A stretch of 64,000 bases of DNA, taken from positions 992,001 to 1,056,000 of the forward strand of contig CBDCXF010000001.1 in the NCBI GenBank assembly GCA_965223755.1, read 5' to 3'. A program made the translations under genes and the position numbers. Below, in pieces: positions 45,489 through 55,478 of this stretch; within the stretch, counting starts at the first letter, position 1, and each line of letters starts with the position of its first letter. The stretch is from CBDCXF01 sp965223755 (GTDB taxonomy: Bacteria > Acidobacteriota > Thermoanaerobaculia > Multivoradales > JAHEKO01). Under the pieces are notes generated by a model. The model saw only the letters and a program-made list of their open reading frames with translations. It ran no database searches and had not been told where the DNA came from.

Positions 45489-47156
45489 CTAGCCCGCGGT
45501 TTCGACTTGATCCAGCGGCAGCCGACGGATCACCAGCAAAGTGCGGTCGTCGTGATACGCCACACCGCGCGCAAAGTCGTCGAGATCGCGGCTGACTGCC
45601 GCCACCAATTCTCCTAGGCCCCGCTCTCGATTGTTGCGGCAAACCTCGATCAGCCTTTCGACGCCGTACTCTTCATCTTCGGGATTGATCGCCTCGGTGA
45701 TGCCATCAGAATAAAACACCAGCGTATCTCCACGGTCGAGCGCGATGCTGAAACTGGCGTACTCCGCTCCGTCTACTAACCCCCATGGCATTCCCGTTGA
45801 GTCCACCGTCTCACAACTGCCATCGGCGCGTACGATCAGCGATGGATTGTGACCGGCGCTAACCAGTTCGACTCGGTGGGTGCGCCGGTCGAGGCGAGCC
45901 AAGACACCGGTCGCGTAGCGTTCTGCGGGAGTGCGTCGAAAGAGTTGCTGGCCCAATTGGCTGGCGACATCGAGCGTGCTCTGCCCAGCTTCGATTAGAC
46001 CCGAGGCTAGAGCCTCGACTGTCGCTGTGAGAATCGCCGCCGGAACACCTTTGCCCGAAACGTCGATTACCAGGAGAGACACCTCGTCTCCGCGCTCAAA
46101 GACTTGATAGAGGTCGCCGGACACGCCGCGGGACGGGTAATTCTGCGCCACCAAATCGTATTCCGGAAACTCGGGCAGGATGTCCGGCAGCAAACTGCGC
46201 TGCACGTCGCGGGCGATGGCGATCTCCTGTTCCAGGAGCCGCTGTTGCTCCGCCGCCTGCAGATACTCCAGATTGCGGATGCGGAGCGCCGCCACCGAGG
46301 AAAGTGTGGTGAGAAGTTCCAAGTCGTCTTCCTGAAAGCCCTGGAATCCCTCTCTTGAGCGCGCCAGCGCGATCATCCCCAACACTTTGTCGCCGTCCAG
46401 AATCGGAGCCGCAACCAAGCTCCAGACCCCGGCGACGATGAGGCTCTGCCCGGCATTAAAGGCCTCGCTGTCCTCGCGACCTCCGACCATTTGCTGGTGC
46501 AACACCGCTTGCCGGTCCTCGTAGATTTGGCGCATCAAGCTTTCAGACAACTGGAGCGTCGAACTTCCACCCGGGTACTCGGCCAGAGACTCGAGCTTGT
46601 CGCCGTGGTAGCGCGTGACAACCGCTTCGTCGGGGTCGAGTAATGACACCAGCTTGTCGAGCAGCAGGCGACCGAGCCCGCGTAGGTCACTGATGTCGAG
46701 GACGGCCGCGTGAACTTCGTTGACGAGGTGGAGGCGGCGTTCGTTGGGGGTCGCATCCGCCGAAGAACTTCCGGACTGCAACTGATCCAAGAAGCGCCGG
46801 GCATCGAGAATGACCGAATTGCCAAGCGAACTGAAATCGGAGCCGTCGCTGGGCGGTGGTGCCGCCCGCTCCTCGAGTTCTGCCTCAACGTCAGCGATGC
46901 GCAGACGATCGCCGGCCTTGACGGGCGTTGGCTCGGCGATGCGTCGATCGTTGACGAAGGTGCCGTTTTTAGATCCGAGATCCATCAACCACCACTGCCC
47001 CTCGCGGTACTCGAGTTTGGAGTGCTGGCGCGACAGATACTGGTGCGGGATGGGAATGTCGCAAATGCGGGAACGGCCGAGCGTGTAACTCTTCTCCGTC
47101 AGCTCCACCGCGCGCTGCTCGCCGTCGCCCTTGAGATAGATGTTTAGAACCAACAT
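45489..47156 (-). CDS. FHA-GAF-PP2C (SpoIIE/RsbU-type) protein serine phosphatase
   Basis: A 555-residue signalling protein. Residues about 1-100 form an FHA domain (YTLGRSRICDIPIPH, SRQHSKLEYREG, DLGSKNGTFVNDRRI), which binds phosphothreonine. About 145-310 form a GAF sensor domain. About 330-555 form a PP2C/SpoIIE phosphatase with LLVIDVSGKGVPAAI and DTLVFYSDGITEAIN supplying metal-binding aspartates. RsbU-like enzymes dephosphorylate anti-anti-sigma factors in partner-switch systems; no STAS or anti-sigma gene is adjacent. ATG at 47156 is used, not the TTG before it. Confidence 0.9.
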   Translation of the reverse strand: MLVLNIYLKGDGEQRAVELTEKSYTLGRSRICDIPIPHQYLSRQHSKLEYREGQWWLMDLGSKNGTFVNDRRIAEPTPVKAGDRLRIADVEAELEERAAPPPSDGSDFSSLGNSVILDARRFLDQLQSGSSSADATPNERRLHLVNEVHAAVLDISDLRGLGRLLLDKLVSLLDPDEAVVTRYHGDKLESLAEYPGGSSTLQLSESLMRQIYEDRQAVLHQQMVGGREDSEAFNAGQSLIVAGVWSLVAAPILDGDKVLGMIALARSREGFQGFQEDDLELLTTLSSVAALRIRNLEYLQAAEQQRLLEQEIAIARDVQRSLLPDILPEFPEYDLVAQNYPSRGVSGDLYQVFERGDEVSLLVIDVSGKGVPAAILTATVEALASGLIEAGQSTLDVASQLGQQLFRRTPAERYATGVLARLDRRTHRVELVSAGHNPSLIVRADGSCETVDSTGMPWGLVDGAEYASFSIALDRGDTLVFYSDGITEAINPEDEEYGVERLIEVCRNNRERGLGELVAAVSRDLDDFARGVAYHDDRTLLVIRRLPLDQVETAG

Positions 47157-47217
47157 CAATGAGCCCTACGTTACTGCTTTCCGCCGCAGTCCGGTGGCAA
47201 ATCCACTCTGCAGACCG

Positions 47218-49551
47218 TTACAGAGGCCATACCCAGGGCAGTAGCAGCAAAACAGTAGTCAAGCAGACCAAGGTCAAGGGCAGGCCGACGCGAATGTAGT
47301 CGACAAAACGGTAACCGCCCGGGGACATGATCAGGACGTTGGCGGGATGGGCGACCGGCGACATGAAGCTCGCCGATGCCGACAGCGACACCGTCATCAT
47401 CAGGGCGTGTGGCGAGAGACCCAATTCGCTCGCGGTATTGAATGCGATCGGCGCCATCAGAATGGCGACGGCGGAAGTGGGCATTACTTGCGCCCCGGCT
47501 GCGGTCATCAGAAATAAAGCTCCGATCAACGGCAACTCGCCCCAGGATCCAATGGTGCCGACCACCGCATCGGCGGCCAATTGAGCGACACCGGTGGATT
47601 CCATAGCCGCCCCCAAAGGCAACATGCCGGCGATGAGAAAGACGGCGCGCCAGTCAATGAAGCCGTAGGCTTCCTCCATGGTCAGGCAGCGGCTGAGGAC
47701 CATCAACGCCGCGCCAGCGATGGCGGCGACATAAATCGGTAACCAGCCCATCAAAACCGAACCAACCACAGCGAGCATCAGCGCCGCGGCGATGGGTGCC
47801 TTGTCGCGCCGCACCGGCTCCTGAGCGTCGGCCGCCAAAACCAGGAAGTCTTTTTCGGAACCCAGAAGCCGCAACTTGCCGCGTGGCCCGTGAACCAACA
47901 ATCCATCGCCAAACTGCAGAGGAACGGTGCGCAAGTCCTGCCGCTGAGTGACTCCCTCGCGACTCAGCGCGACGACATTGAGATCGTACTTCTCGCGAAA
48001 GTTGAGTTCCTGCAGCGTCTTGCCGGCAATCGTCGCTCGCGGTGACACCACGACTTCGGCAAAGCCGATGTCTTCGCTTTCAAGCTCTTCGGGTGGGGGC
48101 GCTTCCTCTCCCAAACGCAGCTCAGCCAGACCCTCGATCGCCTCAACGTCTTCCGAGCGACCTTTGACGATCAGCACATCACCGCCGCGGAGTTCGTCCT
48201 TGGCGCGCGGCACAAGCTTGGTCTTGCCGTCCCGTACGATTCCCAGGACTCCCAATTCGAAAGCATCCCCGAGGCGACTCTGACGTAGCGGAACTCCGGC
48301 CAAGACTGAATCTTCGGGCACCCGCACCAGCATCAGGCGCTCTTCGAGATGGTAGCGCTCGGTCACTTGAATACCGGAGCCGATAAAGTCCGGATCCTGC
48401 CGCAAAGTGTTGATCGCCTCCTCGGGTCCCCAAAGGAGGAGCACGTCCTCGAGCTGTAAGGGATGCTGGGCGACTCGCGTCTGGATCACACTGTCGCCAC
48501 GCCGCAAGGCCAGCACAATGACTCCGAATTTCTGACGAAATCCGACCTCTTTCAGAGTCTTGCCCAGCAGTTCGGAGCCTGGAGTCATCCCGACCTCGGC
48601 CACCTCCACCCCTCCGGAAACCAAACTGGTGATGTCGACCTCGCCCTGCTCGGGAACTAATGAACTACGACCATCGAGCTCGGCCATGCGCTTCCGGCTC
48701 CCCTCGACTAGGAGCCGGTCCCGAGCGCGAATCTCTGTGTGCGCCCCCGGAGCCAAACGGCTGTGACCGGCACGTTCAATCGCCAATACGTGGACTCCGA
48801 GAGCTGACCCCACTCGGCTTTCAGCGAGTGTCTTGCCAGCCAGCATCGAGCCCTCGGGAACGGTGACGACACACAGCCCCTTTTCCAGCTCATAGGCCGA
48901 TGAAACGTCGTCTGCCGCGACTCCAGCCACACTGCTTTGCCGCGTCGGCAGCAACCGCCGGCCGATGAGCACCATGAACAAGATTCCGACGATGTTGACC
49001 GCCAAACCGACTGGCGCAAAGTCGAAGAGCTCAAAGGGCTCCATGCCGTACCCCTCTGCAGCACCCGAAATGAGGATGTTGGGCGGCGTGCCGATCTGGG
49101 TCGTTAAACCGCCCATTAGCGAACTGAAAGCGAGTGGAATGAGCAATTTGGACGGCGCGATTTTGGTGCGCCTTGAAATGTCCATGACCACTGGCAGCAA
49201 CAGTGCCGCGACCCCGACGTTGTTCATAAACGCCGAGAGGAACGCCGAGCTGGCCATGATGACGGCGATCAAACGAGCTTCGCCATGTCCAGCCACGCGT
49301 AAGATCTGCCGCCCGACCATGCCGGCAATACCGGTTCGCTGTAGACCGCCCGAGAGGATAAACACCGCCCAAACGGTCACTACCGCCGGACTGGAGAAAC
49401 CAGCCACCGCTTGCTCGGGAGTCACCAGCCCCAGCACCGCTAGTGTCACCAGCACTAAGATGGCGACTAGATCGACGCGGATTTTTTCGCTTACAAAAAG
49501 AAAGACGGCGACAGCGAGAACGGCGAGGACCTCAACGACTTCCCAAGTCAC
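47218..49551 (-). CDS. SLC13/DASS-type permease with four TrkA_C (RCK_C) domains
   Basis: A 777-residue ion transporter. N-terminal helices (LAVLAVAVFLFVSEKIRVDL then VAILVLVTLAVLGLV) and a second membrane half after residue 590 carry CitM/SLC13 motifs (NNVGVAALLLPVVMDISRR, GTPPNILISGAAEGYG, SFMSPVAHPANVLIMSPGGY). Between the halves, residues about 205-580 hold four consecutive TrkA_C-like units, each with a GKTL or GVPL turn (SMLAGKTL, SELLGKTL, SVLAGVPL, TIAGKTL). The transported anion (dicarboxylate, sulfate or similar) is unknown. GTG start with GAGGG 8 bases upstream. Confidence 0.9.
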   Translation of the reverse strand: MTWEVVEVLAVLAVAVFLFVSEKIRVDLVAILVLVTLAVLGLVTPEQAVAGFSSPAVVTVWAVFILSGGLQRTGIAGMVGRQILRVAGHGEARLIAVIMASSAFLSAFMNNVGVAALLLPVVMDISRRTKIAPSKLLIPLAFSSLMGGLTTQIGTPPNILISGAAEGYGMEPFELFDFAPVGLAVNIVGILFMVLIGRRLLPTRQSSVAGVAADDVSSAYELEKGLCVVTVPEGSMLAGKTLAESRVGSALGVHVLAIERAGHSRLAPGAHTEIRARDRLLVEGSRKRMAELDGRSSLVPEQGEVDITSLVSGGVEVAEVGMTPGSELLGKTLKEVGFRQKFGVIVLALRRGDSVIQTRVAQHPLQLEDVLLLWGPEEAINTLRQDPDFIGSGIQVTERYHLEERLMLVRVPEDSVLAGVPLRQSRLGDAFELGVLGIVRDGKTKLVPRAKDELRGGDVLIVKGRSEDVEAIEGLAELRLGEEAPPPEELESEDIGFAEVVVSPRATIAGKTLQELNFREKYDLNVVALSREGVTQRQDLRTVPLQFGDGLLVHGPRGKLRLLGSEKDFLVLAADAQEPVRRDKAPIAAALMLAVVGSVLMGWLPIYVAAIAGAALMVLSRCLTMEEAYGFIDWRAVFLIAGMLPLGAAMESTGVAQLAADAVVGTIGSWGELPLIGALFLMTAAGAQVMPTSAVAILMAPIAFNTASELGLSPHALMMTVSLSASASFMSPVAHPANVLIMSPGGYRFVDYIRVGLPLTLVCLTTVLLLLPWVWPL

Positions 49552-49644
49552 AGTTCAAACCCTCTGCGACCCCGTCGTGTTCTTGCCAAAGTTCTTACTA
49601 CCTCTCGTTTCGCCTCGAACTAACTTGAGGCCTTTCAACCGCCT

Positions 49645-50895
49645 TTAAGAGGCAACCCGCTTCAGAACGAGACAGCCATTGGTGCCGCCGAACCCGAACG
49701 AATTGGTCAGACCCACTTCGATCGGCTGTTCACGAGGTCGATTGGGAATGAAATCCAGATCGCAACCGTCTCCGGGGTTGTCGTGATTGATGGTGGCCGG
49801 CAGCACGCCGCGGTCGATGGCCAGAGCCAGGAGCCCGGTCTCCAGCCCTCCAGCCGCTCCCAGCAGATGTCCGGTCGAGGATTTGGTAGACGAGACCGCG
49901 AGGTCATGGGCGGCTTCTCCGAACACTCGGTGAATCGCTTTGACTTCACCGAGGTCTCCCAATCCGGTCGAGGTTCCGTGAGCGTTGATGTAATCCACTT
50001 CCTCGATCGCGATCCCAGCGTCTTTGAGACCGGCGGTCATCACCCGCGCCGCGCCATCGCCGTCCGGGTGTGGCGCCGAGATGTGATAGGCGTCAGCACT
50101 CATGCCGTAGCCGACGACCTCGGCATAGATATGAGCGCCGCGTGTTGTCGCTTGCTCGTACTCTTCGAGCAATACGATCCCGGCGCCCTCACCGATGACA
50201 AAGCCGTCTCGATCGCGATCCCAAGGACGCGACGCGCGAGTTGGATCGTCATTGCGAGTCGAGAGTGCGCGCATGGCCGAAAAACCGCCTATCGTCAGCG
50301 GACAAATGACGCTCTCCGTTCCTCCACAGATCATGGCGTCGGCGTTTCCGTGCTGAATGACGCGGAAGGCATCACCGATCGCATGAAGCCCGGTGGTGCA
50401 GGCAGTGCAGGTGGCTGAATTGGGGCCTTTGGCACCGTAGATAATCGATACCTGACCTGCCGGCATATTGACGATCAGACCAGGAATGAAGAAAGGAGAG
50501 ACGCGGCTCGGACCGCGCTCTTTGAGAATGTCGTAGGTCCGCTCGATCAGAGGCAAGCCCCCGATTCCCGAGCCAATGATGACGCCGACGCGCTCGTCGT
50601 TCGTCTCATCGATCTCGAACGCGGCGTCATCAAGCGCGAACCGAGTCGCAGCGACAGCGTAGTGAATAAACGAATCGCTCTTTTTGACGTCTTTGGGACT
50701 GAGGTAATCGGTGGCAACGAAGTCCTGAATCTCAGCCGCAATGCGGCAGGGATAATCAGTCGCGTCAAAGCGCGTAATCGGCCCGACGCCACTCTTGCCT
50801 TCCAGCAAAGCGCGCCAAGTCGGTTCAGTGCCCACTCCCAGTGGAGACACCAAACCCACACCGGTGATGGCAACCCGCCTGCGTTCACCGCTCAT
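49645..50895 (-). CDS. fabF: Beta-ketoacyl-ACP synthase II
   Basis: Condenses malonyl-ACP with growing acyl-ACP chains. The 416-residue thiolase-fold protein has catalytic Cys166 in TACTTG, His in NAHGTSTGLGD and the second His in SSTKSSTGHLLGAAGG, with the glycine-rich end NSFGFGGTNG. It is the last gene of the fab operon and follows acpP by 36 bp, the common acpP-fabF order. Confidence 0.97.
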   Translation of the reverse strand: MSGERRRVAITGVGLVSPLGVGTEPTWRALLEGKSGVGPITRFDATDYPCRIAAEIQDFVATDYLSPKDVKKSDSFIHYAVAATRFALDDAAFEIDETNDERVGVIIGSGIGGLPLIERTYDILKERGPSRVSPFFIPGLIVNMPAGQVSIIYGAKGPNSATCTACTTGLHAIGDAFRVIQHGNADAMICGGTESVICPLTIGGFSAMRALSTRNDDPTRASRPWDRDRDGFVIGEGAGIVLLEEYEQATTRGAHIYAEVVGYGMSADAYHISAPHPDGDGAARVMTAGLKDAGIAIEEVDYINAHGTSTGLGDLGEVKAIHRVFGEAAHDLAVSSTKSSTGHLLGAAGGLETGLLALAIDRGVLPATINHDNPGDGCDLDFIPNRPREQPIEVGLTNSFGFGGTNGCLVLKRVAS

Positions 50896-50931
50896 GTTGC
50901 TCGCCTCTGGCGCCCGAACAGCGCCATCTGT

Positions 50932-51162
50932 TTATGCGTTGTCCTCGATGTATTTGACGGCGTCCTGGACGGTGCCGATCTTTTCCGAGTCCTCATCCGG
51001 AATCTCGATTCCGAACTCTTCTTCCAATGCCATGACCAATTCAACGATGTCGAGCGAGTCGGCGCCCAAATCGTCTGTAAAGCTGGCCTCAGAAGTGACC
51101 TCACTGGCTTCCACACCAAGTTGTTCGACAATGATCCCTTGTACCTTATCTGCAACGGACAT
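50932..51162 (-). CDS. acpP: Acyl carrier protein
   Basis: A 76-residue acidic carrier whose Ser36 in DLGADSLDIVEL receives the phosphopantetheine arm. It carries the growing fatty-acyl chain between the enzymes encoded on either side. Length and sequence are standard. About 195 bp separate it from fabG upstream, room for an extra promoter, as is frequent for acpP. Confidence 0.98.
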   Translation of the reverse strand: MSVADKVQGIIVEQLGVEASEVTSEASFTDDLGADSLDIVELVMALEEEFGIEIPDEDSEKIGTVQDAVKYIEDNA

Positions 51163-51356
51163 AGTTAGCTTCTCCTCAAGAAAACCGCGTTGATCTTCAA
51201 CCCTTCTCGGGATCGATCAAACGCGGGGCGCTATTGTACCTTGGCCAACCGAGAAAACTGCGTCCTGCTGTAAAAACCGGTTGATTCCGAACAAACTACA
51301 CAACTTCGCGGCTAGCTGATGTGCCGGTCGAGGTGTGGCGGTCCAAACGGCCCCGC

Positions 51357-52100
51357 CTAGATGTACAGTCCCCCCGACACGTTGAGAACCTGACCCGTCT
51401 GGTAGCCGGCTTCGTCGCTGGCCAAATAGACCACGGCACTGGCAATGTCTGCGGTGGTGCCCAGCCGACCCAGCACGATGGACTCTTCCAGGCGCTCCCG
51501 AGCGGCCTCAGGTAGATCGGCGGTCATCGCCGTTTCCACATATCCGGGCGCCACCACATTGACGGTGATGCCGCGGCTACCCACCTCTCGCGCCAGAGAC
51601 TTGGCGAATCCGACCAGTCCCGCCTTGGAAGCGGCATAGTTGGTCTGACCTGCGTTGCCCATGAGCCCCACAACCGAGGAAACCAGGATGATGCGGCCCT
51701 GGCGGCGCTTGAGCATGCCGCGCAGGAGCGCTCGGGTGAGAGCATAAGACGCGGTCAAGTTGACCCGCAGGACACTCTCCCACTCCTCCAGCTTCATGCG
51801 CGCCAGCAGGTTGTCAGCGGTGATGCCAGCGTTGCTGACCAGAATGTCAACGTTCGCAAAATCCTCGGGCAACTCTGCTAAAGCCCCGCTAATCGCCTCG
51901 GGTTGGTTCAGATCGAGCGCCAAGGGCCAGGCGCGGCCGCCGTATTCACGGATCTCTTCGGCGACCTCCTCCAGTTTGTCGACCGAACGAGCCGCGACCA
52001 CTACCCCCGCTCCCTGCGCCGCCAGACGGCGAGCCGTTTCGGCGCCGATACCGCGCGATGCGCCGGTGACTAATGCGACTTTTCCATCCAGTTCAAACAT
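51357..52100 (-). CDS. fabG: 3-oxoacyl-ACP reductase
   Basis: NADPH-dependent reduction of beta-ketoacyl-ACP. The 247-residue SDR has TGASRGIG, NNAG-equivalent SNAGIT, Ser141/142, Tyr155 and Lys159 (NYAASK), and the C-terminal end GQVLNVSGGLYI typical of FabG. GGAGATCC fixes the ATG at 52100; the frame remains open to 52292 through the intergenic space and into fabD. Confidence 0.96.
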   Translation of the reverse strand: MFELDGKVALVTGASRGIGAETARRLAAQGAGVVVAARSVDKLEEVAEEIREYGGRAWPLALDLNQPEAISGALAELPEDFANVDILVSNAGITADNLLARMKLEEWESVLRVNLTASYALTRALLRGMLKRRQGRIILVSSVVGLMGNAGQTNYAASKAGLVGFAKSLAREVGSRGITVNVVAPGYVETAMTADLPEAARERLEESIVLGRLGTTADIASAVVYLASDEAGYQTGQVLNVSGGLYI

Positions 52101-52126
52101 TGGATCTCCTCGCCAGCGGTCGGACT

Positions 52127-53071
52127 TCAGTCGGGCGGTTGGTGGTTGAGTAGCTTTTCGAGATTGTCGGGGTTCGACAAGGCGATCCCCTTGACGCTGC
52201 GGTCGATCCGCCGCAGCAAACCGGTCAGAACGTTGCCCGGCCCCACTTCCACCAAGGTGGTGGCTCCAGACGAGAGCAGCGCCTCGACGCACTCGACCCA
52301 GCGCACCGTGCCATCAACCTGCCTGACCAGCGCGTCGCGCAGGACCGCAGCATCTTGCGTCGGCGCAGCGTCGACATTGGTTACCACCGGCACGTTCGCA
52401 TCCGCAAACGGGGTCTGCTCCAGGACCGGCGTCAAGCCTTCCCGAGCGGGCGCCATCAGCGGACAATGAAAGGGCGCCGACACCGGTATCTCGACGGCAC
52501 GTCGAGCTCCCAGTTCCCCCGCTTTTTCGACCGCTATCCGAACCGCGTCAACCGCGCCAGCAATCACCAACTGTTGTGGCGAATTGATGTTGGCGATGGC
52601 GCAAACACCGGACTCGGCACCCACCATGACGGCTTCTGCAACCGCTTCTCGATCCAAACCCAGGATCGCCGCCATCGCCCCTTTCCCCACCGGTACCGCC
52701 TCCTGCATCAAACGACCGCGTTCGCGCACCAGCCGCACCGCATCCTCAAGGGCAAGGGTTCCTGCGGCGACCAAGGCGGAGTACTCACCGAGACTGTGGC
52801 CGGCAACTGCGATCGGCTTGATTCCACGCTCCGCCAAGACCGCGTGCACCGCCAACGACGCGGTGAGAATCGCCGGCTGAGTGTTCTCGGTGAGTTGGAG
52901 CTCCTCTTCCGGTCCGTTCCAGCACAGGTCGCTCAGCGACTCGCCGAGAGCCGAATCGGCCTGCTCGAAGACAGCGGCGGCCGCAGGAAAGGAATCTGCC
53001 CAGTCCCGGCCCATTCCCACGGCCTGCGAACCCTGCCCGGGGAAGACAAAAGCGATTCGATGTCCACTCAT
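52127..53071 (-). CDS. fabD: Malonyl-CoA:ACP transacylase
   Basis: Loads malonyl groups onto ACP. The 314-residue protein has FVFPGQGSQAVGMG, the nucleophile Ser93 in AGHSLGEYSAL and the catalytic His in VSAPFHCPLM. ATG at 53071 is used (TTG one codon earlier is possible). It sits between fabH and fabG with short gaps in the fab operon. Confidence 0.97.
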   Translation of the reverse strand: MSGHRIAFVFPGQGSQAVGMGRDWADSFPAAAAVFEQADSALGESLSDLCWNGPEEELQLTENTQPAILTASLAVHAVLAERGIKPIAVAGHSLGEYSALVAAGTLALEDAVRLVRERGRLMQEAVPVGKGAMAAILGLDREAVAEAVMVGAESGVCAIANINSPQQLVIAGAVDAVRIAVEKAGELGARRAVEIPVSAPFHCPLMAPAREGLTPVLEQTPFADANVPVVTNVDAAPTQDAAVLRDALVRQVDGTVRWVECVEALLSSGATTLVEVGPGNVLTGLLRRIDRSVKGIALSNPDNLEKLLNHQPPD

Positions 53072-53098
53072 CAAGATCTCGGGTCGATTCCGCGGTGT

Positions 53099-54103
53099 TT
53101 ACCAGCGTGCAACGGCCGCGCCCCACGTCAGCCCGGAACCGAACGCTGTCATGAGCACCACGTCACCCTCGGCGATCTTGCCTTCCCTGTTGACCTCATC
53201 GAGGGCGATCGGAATGCTGGCCGCGGAAGTGTTGCCGAAGCGTTCGACGTTCACCACTGTATGGCCGTTTTGGATGTCGAGGCGCTGGCCGACGGCATCA
53301 ATGATGCGCCGGTTGGCCTGATGCGGAATGAACCAATCCACCTGTTCAGGTGCGATGTCGGCATCCGCGAGAACCTCGTTGGACACCTGCGCCATCGACC
53401 GCACGGCGACCCGGAAAGTCTCGTTGCCGCGCATCGCCAGAAAGATTTCTCCGCTATCGACGGTTTCACGCGAAGAGGGCCGCCGGCTGCCGCCTCCCGG
53501 ACGCTCGATGAGATCGCCGAGGCTGCCGTCAGCGTGGGTTCGAGTCGCGAGAATTCCGCGCCGAGGACCGGCACCGTTGTCCGATTCGACTTCTGACTCA
53601 GCGGTCAAGACCACCGCACCGGCGCCGTCTCCAAACAGAACACAGGTTGCCCGGTCGGTGAAGTCGGTGATCTTAGTTAGCACATCGCCGCCGACGACCA
53701 AGACATTGCGCGCGGCGCCGCCGCGAATGAAGCGGTCGCCGACTTCGACGCCGTAGAGGAAGCCGGTGCAGGCAGCAGAAAGGTCGAAAGCGGTGGCTCC
53801 CTTTGCACCGATGCGGTGCTGAATTGTGGTCGAAGTCGCGGGAAAGCTGCGGTCCGGAGTCACCGTCGCCACCAACACCATGTCGATATCGGAGCCATCG
53901 ATCCCCGCCATTTCCAACGCCCGCTCGGCCGCCGGCACTGCGAAATCGGAAAGCGCTTCGTGTTCTTCGGCGACACGTCGCTCCTTGATCCCGGTGCGCA
54001 CCGTGATCCACTCGTCGGTGGTGTCGACCATGGTCTCCAGATCCGCGTTGGTGAGGATCTTCTCCGGCACGCAGTGTCCGGTCCCTACGATTCGCGATCT
54101 CAT
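53099..54103 (-). CDS. fabH: Beta-ketoacyl-ACP synthase III
   Basis: Starts fatty-acid synthesis by condensing acetyl- or branched acyl-CoA with malonyl-ACP. The 334-residue enzyme has Cys112 in SAACTGFLYG, His in IPHQANRRI and Asn in FGNTSAASIP, the full Cys-His-Asn triad. The ATG overlaps the plsX stop (ATGA), indicating coupled translation. Isobutyryl-CoA from IcmF or branched amino-acid breakdown could serve as a primer; this is inference. Confidence 0.97.
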   Translation of the reverse strand: MRSRIVGTGHCVPEKILTNADLETMVDTTDEWITVRTGIKERRVAEEHEALSDFAVPAAERALEMAGIDGSDIDMVLVATVTPDRSFPATSTTIQHRIGAKGATAFDLSAACTGFLYGVEVGDRFIRGGAARNVLVVGGDVLTKITDFTDRATCVLFGDGAGAVVLTAESEVESDNGAGPRRGILATRTHADGSLGDLIERPGGGSRRPSSRETVDSGEIFLAMRGNETFRVAVRSMAQVSNEVLADADIAPEQVDWFIPHQANRRIIDAVGQRLDIQNGHTVVNVERFGNTSAASIPIALDEVNREGKIAEGDVVLMTAFGSGLTWGAAVARW

Positions 54104-55221
54104 CCAGCTAGCTCCCTTTGTCCATCGTTCACGGCTTCACGGCTCAAGACGCGATCTTCCTGCCGGTGTAGTTGCGCGATTCCGCGCTCCATGCGCTCTG
54201 GGATGCGCGCCCGGCAGAACGCCGCCGCCTGCAGCACCGTGTTGTAGATGGCAGTGGTGTTGGATCGTCCATGGGCTACGAAACAGGCACTCCGCACGCC
54301 GAGCAAGGGGGCGCCGCCGTAGCGTCGATAATCCATGCGTTCGCGCAAGCGCCGCACCGAAGGGCGGGCCACGGCCAGCGCTGTCCGCGATCGCCATCCC
54401 GATTCGAATTCTTCTCGCAGCATGCTGCCGATGGTCTCGGCTATGGACTCTGCGGCTTTGAGGATCGCGTTGCCGACGAATCCGTCACAGACCACCACGT
54501 CGACTGAACCGTCGAATACGGCGTGGCCTTCTACGTTGCCGGCGAAATTGAGGCCGGTGTCGCGCAGGACCTCAAAACCCTGCCTCTGCAAGCGGGTTCC
54601 CTTGCTGTCCTCTTCACCGACCGAAAGCAGGCCGACGCGAGGGTCTGCGAGACCGAGCAACTCTTGCGCGTAAACCGAGCCCATGATCGCAAACTCGCGC
54701 AGTTGCTCCGGTTTGACGTTAATGTTGCCCCCCACGTCGAGCAAGACGGTGCGCCCGCGAGCGCGGTTGGGAAAAATGCTGGCGAGCGCGGGGCGCTCAA
54801 CTCCAGGCACCATACCGATCACCACTTTGGCGGTGATGAGAGCCGCGCCGGTGTGGCCGGCGGTCACCAAACCGTCGGCGCCACCGGCGCGCACCAGCTC
54901 TGCCGCCACCCGAATCGAGGACTGCGGCTTGCGCCGCACCGGGGTTACCGCCGGTTCGTCCATGGACACCACCTCAGCCGCGTCCACCACACGCACCTCC
55001 GCCCCAGGCTGGGAAGCGACGATTTCTTCGATCTCGTCAGTACGCCCAACCAATACGACTTCTATGTCGCCCTCAACTGCCGCGCGCAGCGCACCTTCGA
55101 CCAACGGCCGGGGTCCGTGGTCGCCTCCCATGGCATCAACCGCCAGGCGCACCGCTCCCTCGTCCTCGTCGTGCACGAGAGGTGACATGCGCTGATCTGA
55201 AGAAGCCGGCTCGGCGTTCAC
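54100..55221 (-). CDS. plsX: Phosphate acyltransferase PlsX
   Basis: Makes acyl-phosphate from acyl-ACP, the first step of phospholipid synthesis by the PlsX/PlsY route. The 373-residue protein has LAVDAMGGDHGP, TAGHTGAALITAKVVIG, GGNINVKPEQLREFA and VCDGFVGNAILKAAE. The C-terminal ~40 residues (PERMERGIAQLHRQEDRVLS) extend past the usual end. The GTG at 55221 is used; ATG at 55188 is an alternative start, and neither has a strong ribosome site. It lies between rpmF and fabH. Confidence 0.95.
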   Translation of the reverse strand: MNAEPASSDQRMSPLVHDEDEGAVRLAVDAMGGDHGPRPLVEGALRAAVEGDIEVVLVGRTDEIEEIVASQPGAEVRVVDAAEVVSMDEPAVTPVRRKPQSSIRVAAELVRAGGADGLVTAGHTGAALITAKVVIGMVPGVERPALASIFPNRARGRTVLLDVGGNINVKPEQLREFAIMGSVYAQELLGLADPRVGLLSVGEEDSKGTRLQRQGFEVLRDTGLNFAGNVEGHAVFDGSVDVVVCDGFVGNAILKAAESIAETIGSMLREEFESGWRSRTALAVARPSVRRLRERMDYRRYGGAPLLGVRSACFVAHGRSNTTAIYNTVLQAAAFCRARIPERMERGIAQLHRQEDRVLSREAVNDGQRELAG

Positions 55222-55251
55222 GGGAAATTCCCGGTGTGGTCCGATGAGTGC

Positions 55252-55437
55252 CTAGACGCTGTCTTTGGGTTCGTAGACTTCGCGGTCCCGATAAGTGCCG
55301 CACGATGCACAGGCACGATGAGGCAACTTGGCCTCGCCGCAGTTCGGGCACACCGACTGGGGTGGTTTGGCGAGCGCGTCGTGCGCGCGCCGCCGATTGC
55401 GGCGTGCTTTCGACAACTTACGCTTGGGATTTGCCAT
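55252..55437 (-). CDS. rpmF: Large ribosomal subunit protein bL32
   Basis: A 61-residue ribosomal protein starting MANPKRKLSKARRNRRRAHD, with a zinc-ribbon (VCPNCGE and CASCGTY), so it is the zinc-binding form. The order DUF177-rpmF-plsX-fabH is classical in bacteria. Confidence 0.98.
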   Translation of the reverse strand: MANPKRKLSKARRNRRRAHDALAKPPQSVCPNCGEAKLPHRACASCGTYRDREVYEPKDSV

Positions 55438-55478
55438 GGCTCGTTCTCCTATTCGACTCGTTCAATTGGCCTCGGCGA

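Noticed and set aside
52355..53596. 413-residue plus-strand ORF across fabD/fabH
   Set aside because: Antisense to two well-defined fab genes.
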